From Kingella oralis (GTDB lineage: Bacteria > Pseudomonadota > Gammaproteobacteria > Burkholderiales > Neisseriaceae): 9,789 bases of DNA. This document shows positions 6,512-9,789 of this stretch, in pieces. How positions within the stretch are numbered: position 1 is the first letter of the stretch; each line of letters opens with the position of its first letter. The stretch spans positions 1 to 9,789 of the forward strand of contig CAJPSG010000015.1 of assembly GCA_905373195.1 (NCBI GenBank), written 5' to 3'. Both the position numbers and the translations under genes were made by a program. A model generated the notes under the pieces. The model made no database searches, had not been told where the DNA came from, and worked only from the letters and a program-made list of their open reading frames with translations.

Positions 6512-6539
6512 TTGTCCAAATCTTTGATTTGGGTATAAA
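6512..6539 (+). promoter_or_regulatory. Candidate nnrS promoter with palindromic spacer
   Basis: TTGTCC (6512-6517), a 16-bp spacer and TATAAA (6534-6539) make a reasonable sigma-70 promoter about 95 bp before the nnrS start. Almost filling the spacer is a perfect inverted repeat, CCAAATC-TTT-GATTTGG (6516-6532). Its position suits repressor binding, but I cannot match it to a known regulator: it is not an FNR box (TTGAT-N4-ATCAA) and does not resemble the palindrome before nsrR. Confidence 0.45.
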
Positions 6540-6633
6540 GGGGTATGCCGCAGCGCAAAGCGCAAGGCTGAAAACAAGATTGAACAACGCTAAAACAATC
6601 CATAACCACAAACCACCCCAAGGACACCCAACC

Positions 6634-7848
6634 ATGAGCCTAGAAAACATCGCCGAGCCCACCCCGCCGCAAATCCCCAAAACCACCCTCTCCTATCTGA
6701 ACCCCAGCCATCCCGTGTGGGCGATGGCGTTTCGCCCGCTTTATTTGCTGACCGCGCTGTATGCCGTTATCTCCATTTTGCTGTGGGGCTTTGGCTACAC
6801 GGGCACGCGCGCCATGCCCGCCTTTTTGTGGCACGCGCACGAAATGGTGTGGGGCTATGGCGGCGCGGTCGTGGTCGCCTTTTTGCTCACCGCAGGCGCA
6901 ACGTGGACAGGGCAACCGCCCGTGCGCGGCAAATTTTTGATGGCGATTGTTGGCTGCTACATCGCCGCTCGTCTCACCGCCTTTTTGCCGTGGGGCTGGC
7001 TCACAGGCATCTTTGGCACAGCGTTCTACTGGCTCGCCAGCTATGGCATGGGCGAAGCCGTGTGGGTAAGCCGCAATCAGCGTAACTACATCGCCGTTGC
7101 CGCGCTGTTTTTGCTCGGATGCAGCCATTTGGCGTTTCACATCGCGCTGGGCAGCAACCCCAACGCGCTTACCAACGGCTTGCTATCAGGCTTGATTTTG
7201 GTGGCAGGCTTTATCGGCTTGGTGGGCGGGCGCATTATCCCGTTTTTCACCAGCACACGGCTGAACACGCCCCGCGTGAACAGCCCACAATGGGCGATGG
7301 TCGGCTCGCTGGTTGCGCCGATGGCTGCCGCCGCGTTGATGATGACGCAAACTGCCGCTGCGCTTGCGTTTTACTTCTTGCTGTTTGCCGGCATTATGGG
7401 CTGCGTGCAAAGCAAACGCTGGTTTCATAAAGAAATTTTGGGCGAGCCAATGCTGTGGACGCTGCATTTGGGCTACGCGTTTACCTCCATCGGGCTGGTG
7501 GTGCTCGCGCTGGGCTTTATTAGCCCCAAACTCGCCAGCTTGGGCACGCACCTCATCGCCGTGGGCGGCATCGGCTTGCTCACGCTCAGCATGATGACCC
7601 GCACTGCGCTAGGGCACACAGGGCGCACCATCTACCCCGCGCCCAAATACCTGCCCTATGCTTTTTGGCTGATGATTGCCGCCACCGTCATGCGCGTTGT
7701 CGCCGCGTTTGTGCTGCTGCTTGCGCCAAGCTGGTATCAACACGCCCTTACTTGCGCTTCGCTGCTGTTTGCCGCCTCGCTGGCGATTTACTTCGTGCGC
7801 TATTATCCGTGGCTCACCCAGCCGCGTATTGATGGCAAGGCGGGGTAA
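6634..7848 (+). CDS. nnrS: NnrS family membrane protein, nitric-oxide stress
   Basis: NnrS proteins are haem- and copper-containing membrane proteins with about 12 helices that protect against NO and nitrosative stress, often under NsrR or NnrR control. The 404 residues are normal for the family. Motifs include AFRPLYLL (32-39), WHAHEMVWGYGGAVVVAFLLTAGATWTGQPP (66-96), GGRIIPFFT (198-206) and MMTRTALGHTGR (320-331); the His residues in the second and fourth are candidate metal ligands. Hydrophobic helices fill the rest of the chain. I chose the ATG at 6634 because AAGGA (6620-6624) sits 9 nt upstream and the N-terminus then matches family length; a TTG at 6529 would add 35 residues encoded by the promoter region. 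It lies downstream of the hemerythrin-like gene with its own candidate promoter. Confidence 0.95.
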   Translation: MSLENIAEPTPPQIPKTTLSYLNPSHPVWAMAFRPLYLLTALYAVISILLWGFGYTGTRAMPAFLWHAHEMVWGYGGAVVVAFLLTAGATWTGQPPVRGKFLMAIVGCYIAARLTAFLPWGWLTGIFGTAFYWLASYGMGEAVWVSRNQRNYIAVAALFLLGCSHLAFHIALGSNPNALTNGLLSGLILVAGFIGLVGGRIIPFFTSTRLNTPRVNSPQWAMVGSLVAPMAAAALMMTQTAAALAFYFLLFAGIMGCVQSKRWFHKEILGEPMLWTLHLGYAFTSIGLVVLALGFISPKLASLGTHLIAVGGIGLLTLSMMTRTALGHTGRTIYPAPKYLPYAFWLMIAATVMRVVAAFVLLLAPSWYQHALTCASLLFAASLAIYFVRYYPWLTQPRIDGKAG

Positions 7849-7860
7849 TCGTGCAAACAG

Positions 7861-7990
7861 AGGCAGCCTGAAACATTGAGCAAACGGTTTTCAGGCTGCC
7901 TTTTCCCATCCACCCCAAGGCAGCCTGAAAACGTGTTTACAAACTTCTGCGAAGCCTAAACTGCAACGCATCGCCATTTTCAGGCTGCCA
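7861..7990. repeat. Two DUS hairpins between nnrS and the Nit-type gene
   Basis: A forward DUS (7861-7872) and reverse DUS (7890-7901) form a stem with a 17-nt loop, 13 nt after the nnrS stop and followed by TTTTCCC; this is the likely nnrS terminator. A second pair, forward 7918-7929 and reverse 7979-7990 (one mismatch), encloses 49 nt and ends just 22 nt before the next start codon, so it overlaps that gene's upstream region. Confidence 0.8.
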
Positions 7991-8011
7991 CAACCCACAG
8001 AGTAAACCATT

Positions 8012-8815
8012 ATGACCACACTCACTATCGCCGCCATCCAACTCACCAGCACGCCACGCATCGCCGACAACATCGCCACCATGCAAAAACTCGTTGCCCA
8101 AGCCGCCGCGCAAGGCGCAAACTGGGTGCTGCTGCCCGAATACTGGGCGATTATGGGGCTGCGCGATGCCGACAAACTCGCCCACGCCGAACCCTACGGC
8201 GCAGGCATCCTGCAAACCGCGCTCGCCCAAGCCGCCCGGCAACACCAAATCCACCTATTCGGCGGCACCATCCCGCTCGCCAGCCCTACGCCCGATAAAG
8301 TCCACAACAGCCTGCTCGTTTACAGCCCCAACGGCGAATGCCTATCGCGCTACGACAAAATCCACCTGTTCAACTACCAAACCGCCAGCGAACGCTATTG
8401 CGAAAGCGACACGCTTGTGGCAGGCAAAACCATCCCTCAGCTTGCCATCAACGGCTGGCGCATCGCGCAAGGCATTTGCTACGACTTGCGCTTTCCCGAG
8501 CTATTCCGCGCCCAATCGCCTGCCGACATCATCATGCTGCCCGCCGCGTTCACTTATTCCACAGGCAAAGCCCATTGGGAGCTGCTGCTGCGCGCCCGCG
8601 CCGTAGAAAACCAATGCTATGTTGCCGCCGCCGCGCAAACGGGCACGCATGAAAACGGCCGCTGCACCTTTGGGCACAGCATGATTATTGACCCGTGGGG
8701 CGACATCATCGCCATGCAGCCTGAAAACGAAGGCATCGCGCTGGCAACCATTGACAAAGCCCGCATCCAAGCCATCCGCTCTGCCCTGCCCGCCTTGCAG
8801 CATCGCGTGTTGTAA
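8012..8815 (+). CDS. Nit-type carbon-nitrogen hydrolase, possible deaminated glutathione amidase
   Basis: A 267-residue soluble member of the nitrilase superfamily. The catalytic Glu-Lys-Cys triad is visible as Glu43 (LLPEYW), Lys116 (RYDKIHLF) and Cys156 (GICYDLRFPELFR). The stretch HWELLLRARAVENQCYVAAAAQTG (188-211), then GHSMIIDPWGD (221-231), resembles the Nit1/YbeM group. That group hydrolyses deaminated glutathione to alpha-ketoglutarate and Cys-Gly, a metabolite-repair reaction, but omega-amidase (Nit2-like) activity cannot be excluded. The start is an ATG preceded by AGAG at modest spacing; the N-terminus (TLTIAAIQLTST) fits the family. In-frame MQPEN near the end coincides with a one-mismatch DUS (8714-8725). 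It appears monocistronic, bounded by DUS hairpins. Confidence 0.93.
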   Translation: MTTLTIAAIQLTSTPRIADNIATMQKLVAQAAAQGANWVLLPEYWAIMGLRDADKLAHAEPYGAGILQTALAQAARQHQIHLFGGTIPLASPTPDKVHNSLLVYSPNGECLSRYDKIHLFNYQTASERYCESDTLVAGKTIPQLAINGWRIAQGICYDLRFPELFRAQSPADIIMLPAAFTYSTGKAHWELLLRARAVENQCYVAAAAQTGTHENGRCTFGHSMIIDPWGDIIAMQPENEGIALATIDKARIQAIRSALPALQHRVL

Positions 8816-8822
8816 ACGATAA

Positions 8823-8869
8823 ATGGTTTTCAGGCTGCCTTTGATACAGCACATCAAGGCAGCCTGAAA
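8823..8869. terminator. DUS hairpin terminator after the Nit-type gene
   Basis: A reverse DUS (8829-8840) and forward DUS (8857-8868) extend into TTTGAT/ATCAA, giving a stem of about 17 bp with one bulged base and a short loop, eight or so bases after the TAA stop. This is the strongest hairpin near the gene's end. Confidence 0.75.
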
Positions 8870-8882
8870 TCTTTGCAACCAA

Positions 8883-9020
8883 TGGAATGGAGCGTCGGCG
8901 GCTCGCCGACATTTTTCTAACCCGTAAAGTTCTGTTGAACACAGCATTTGGCGACAAGCTAGCGCCGTTCCATTTTAAGTTTCAGGTTGCCTCAACGCGC
9001 AAACATCAAGGCAGCCTGAA
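8883..9020. repeat. Unnamed ~140-bp repeat, copy B
   Basis: Second copy of the repeat at 4099-4240, with blocks at 8895-8914, 8963-8973 and 8979-8999, then a forward DUS (9009-9020). A perfect hairpin, GTCGGCG-GCT-CGCCGAC, lies at 8894-8910. AATGGAATGGAG (8881-8892) and the complement of CGCCGTTCCATT (8963-8974) match at 10 of 12 positions, so the ~94-bp core has terminal inverted repeats and could be a tiny non-autonomous element. The DUS inside this copy has one mismatch (TTCAGGTTGCCT, 8981-8992). Confidence 0.65.
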
Positions 9021-9040
9021 ATCCATTTTTCAGGCTGCCT
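9009..9040 (-). terminator. DUS hairpin downstream of the toxin gene
   Basis: A forward DUS (9009-9020) and reverse DUS (9029-9040) form a tight 12-bp stem with an 8-nt loop, extended by A/T pairs. It lies about 10 bases past the minus-strand stop of the toxin gene and is the likely terminator of the toxin-antitoxin operon. Confidence 0.7.
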
Positions 9041-9050
9041 TTCTTCCAAA

Positions 9051-9320
9051 CTATCCAAAAACCTCGGCATGAGAACCCAGCCGCACCAATATCAGCGCAT
9101 TTTCTTTTTTGCCGTAAATCAGCACCAAATCAGGCTTGATATGGCAATCCCGATAACCATTTTTGTCGTTCACAAGGGGATGGTCTCTGTATTTCTCAGC
9201 AAGCGGCAAATCATTCACCAAATAGCCCAAGACTTCCGCCCATTCGGCTGTTGCCAGTTCCAAAAACCGCTTTTTCAAGTCGCGTTTAAACTGCCCTTGC
9301 AAGATGATTTCCCTGCTCAT
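9051..9320 (-). CDS. yafQ: YafQ-like type II toxin (RelE/ParE superfamily)
   Basis: An 89-residue protein of the RelE fold, close to the YafQ group of ribosome-dependent mRNA endonucleases. Family-like segments are YRDHPLVNDKNGYRDCHIKPDLVLIY (44-69) and the C-terminal RLGSHAEVFG (80-89). By alignment from memory with E. coli YafQ, the active-site His50, His63, Asp67, His87 and Phe91 correspond to His47, His60, Asp64, His84 and Phe88 here. The Trp next to the Asp in YafQ is Leu65 here. The start ATG overlaps the antitoxin stop (ATGA), the usual coupling in such operons. Free toxin would cut mRNA at the ribosome and arrest growth until neutralised by the antitoxin. Confidence 0.9.
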   Translation of the reverse strand: MSREIILQGQFKRDLKKRFLELATAEWAEVLGYLVNDLPLAEKYRDHPLVNDKNGYRDCHIKPDLVLIYGKKENALILVRLGSHAEVFG

Positions 9321-9619
9321 TTTTCTGCCAGTTCCTGCATCGCCCGAATAGCATCTTCAACGCTTGAATAGCGTTCTGCCGTTGTAAACTCTGCTTCTGC
9401 ATCTTGAATGGCTTGGCGGGTAACCGCGTTGGGCACAGGTGTTGCCCAATCAAAGGTGAGCGGAAGTTTCCCTGTTCTGGCAATTTGATTAAAAAACATC
9501 CGTACCGCTTGACTGGGCGTTAAGCCATATTGTTCCAAAATGGGATAGGTTTTTTCCCGCAGTTCATCATCCAAACGCATATTAAAATTTGTGCTGCCCA
9601 TATTGTCATTATCTTTCAT
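9317..9619 (-). CDS. dinJ: RelB/DinJ family antitoxin
   Basis: A 100-residue antitoxin. The N-terminal ribbon-helix-helix DNA-binding part reads STNFNMRLDDELREKTYPILEQYGLTPSQAVRMFFNQIARTGKLPL (9-54), typical of RelB/DinJ; the C-terminal half (about 55-100) is charged and helical and would wrap the toxin. It probably neutralises the downstream YafQ-like toxin and represses the operon. Two starts are possible: the ATG at 9619, or one six codons later at 9601 (MGSTNFNMRL), which is closer to the usual DinJ start. Neither has a strong Shine-Dalgarno sequence, though GAAAG inside the first codons could serve the second. The stop overlaps the toxin start by 4 nt. Confidence 0.9.
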   Translation of the reverse strand: MKDNDNMGSTNFNMRLDDELREKTYPILEQYGLTPSQAVRMFFNQIARTGKLPLTFDWATPVPNAVTRQAIQDAEAEFTTAERYSSVEDAIRAMQELAEK

Positions 9620-9635
9620 AGTTAAAATAATTGCA

Positions 9636-9680
9636 TTGTAATGATAACTGCATTACAAAACAAGCATACTTATCTTTCAA
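9636..9680 (-). promoter_or_regulatory. Promoter and palindromic operator of the toxin-antitoxin operon
   Basis: On the minus strand TTGAAA (plus 9675-9680), a 17-bp spacer and TGTAAT (plus 9652-9657) form a good sigma-70 promoter. The -10 lies within a perfect inverted repeat, TTGTAATG (9636-9643) and CATTACAA (9651-9658), with a 7-bp gap, ending 17 bp before the antitoxin ATG. This is where the ribbon-helix-helix antitoxin-toxin complex would be expected to bind and repress. Confidence 0.75.
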
Positions 9681-9688
9681 GAGCCATA

Positions 9689-9738
9689 AGGCAGCCTGAA
9701 AATCATGTTAGCGTCTCCACCTCTTTTTCAGGCTACCT
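9689..9738. repeat. Inverted DUS pair upstream of the toxin-antitoxin operon
   Basis: A forward DUS (9689-9700) and a reverse copy with one mismatch (TTCAGGCTACCT, 9727-9738) enclose 26 nt. The pair lies between the toxin-antitoxin promoter and whatever gene follows at the right edge. Confidence 0.8.
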
Positions 9739-9786
9739 TACATTCGCCTCACAAGTGCAACACTTTCCCAAACAAAGAAGGTCAGT

Positions 9787-9789
9787 ATG
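9787..9789 (+). CDS. Possible start codon of a gene running off the window
   Basis: The window ends in an ATG preceded at 5 nt by AAGAAGG (9775-9781), a strong Shine-Dalgarno sequence. A plus-strand gene may start here, but nothing of the protein is visible. Confidence 0.35.

Noticed and set aside
6529..6633. TTG start for nnrS adding 35 residues
   Set aside because: It would translate the promoter region; the ATG at 6634 has a proper Shine-Dalgarno sequence.

Overview
The window looks like a chromosomal segment of a member of the Neisseriaceae, most likely Kingella or a close relative. The main evidence is the 12-mer AGGCAGCCTGAA and its complement. I counted by hand 28 perfect copies and about 10 with one mismatch in 9.8 kb. 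From memory this is the DNA uptake sequence (DUS) dialect described for Kingella; Neisseria itself uses ATGCCGTCTGAA. Two dRS3-type 20-mers (ATTCCC-N8-GGGAAT) and a short element with neisserial IS1106-like ends agree with this. The species cannot be fixed from the window.

Layout. 1-2116 (+): the C-terminal part of a VirK/YbjX (DUF535) protein, then gatB. 2117-2290: a DUS array with a 19-bp period. 2291-2782 (+): an unrecognised 163-residue protein, then more DUS hairpins. 2925-3758 (+): a polytopic membrane protein resembling the BPSS1780 family. 3759-4428: about 670 bp without a credible gene, holding a 197-bp MITE-like element inserted into a DUS, a dRS3 pair, other inverted repeats and a terminator. 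4429-5370 (-): hemC. 5544-5993 (-): nsrR. 6099-7848 (+): a hemerythrin-like protein and nnrS, divergent from nsrR. 8012-8815 (+): a Nit-type carbon-nitrogen hydrolase. 8816-9050: DUS hairpins and a second copy of a repeat also found at 4099-4240. 9051-9619 (-): a RelB/DinJ-YafQ type toxin-antitoxin pair with a promoter and palindromic operator. The last bases may hold the start of another plus-strand gene.

How the genes work together. nsrR, the hemerythrin-like gene and nnrS form a plausible nitric-oxide response locus: an NO-sensing Fe-S repressor, divergent from a di-iron protein and a membrane NO-stress protein, with a palindromic candidate operator between them. gatB (Gln/Asn-tRNA formation) and hemC (haem synthesis) are housekeeping genes. 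The toxin-antitoxin pair is a self-contained accessory module.

I see no wholly new multi-gene system. The points most worth following are the DUS-disrupting MITE that carries paired dRS3 sites, the repeated fusion of UAG stop codons to DUS, the tandem DUS array, the two copies of an unnamed ~140-bp repeat, and the orphan protein between DUS clusters.
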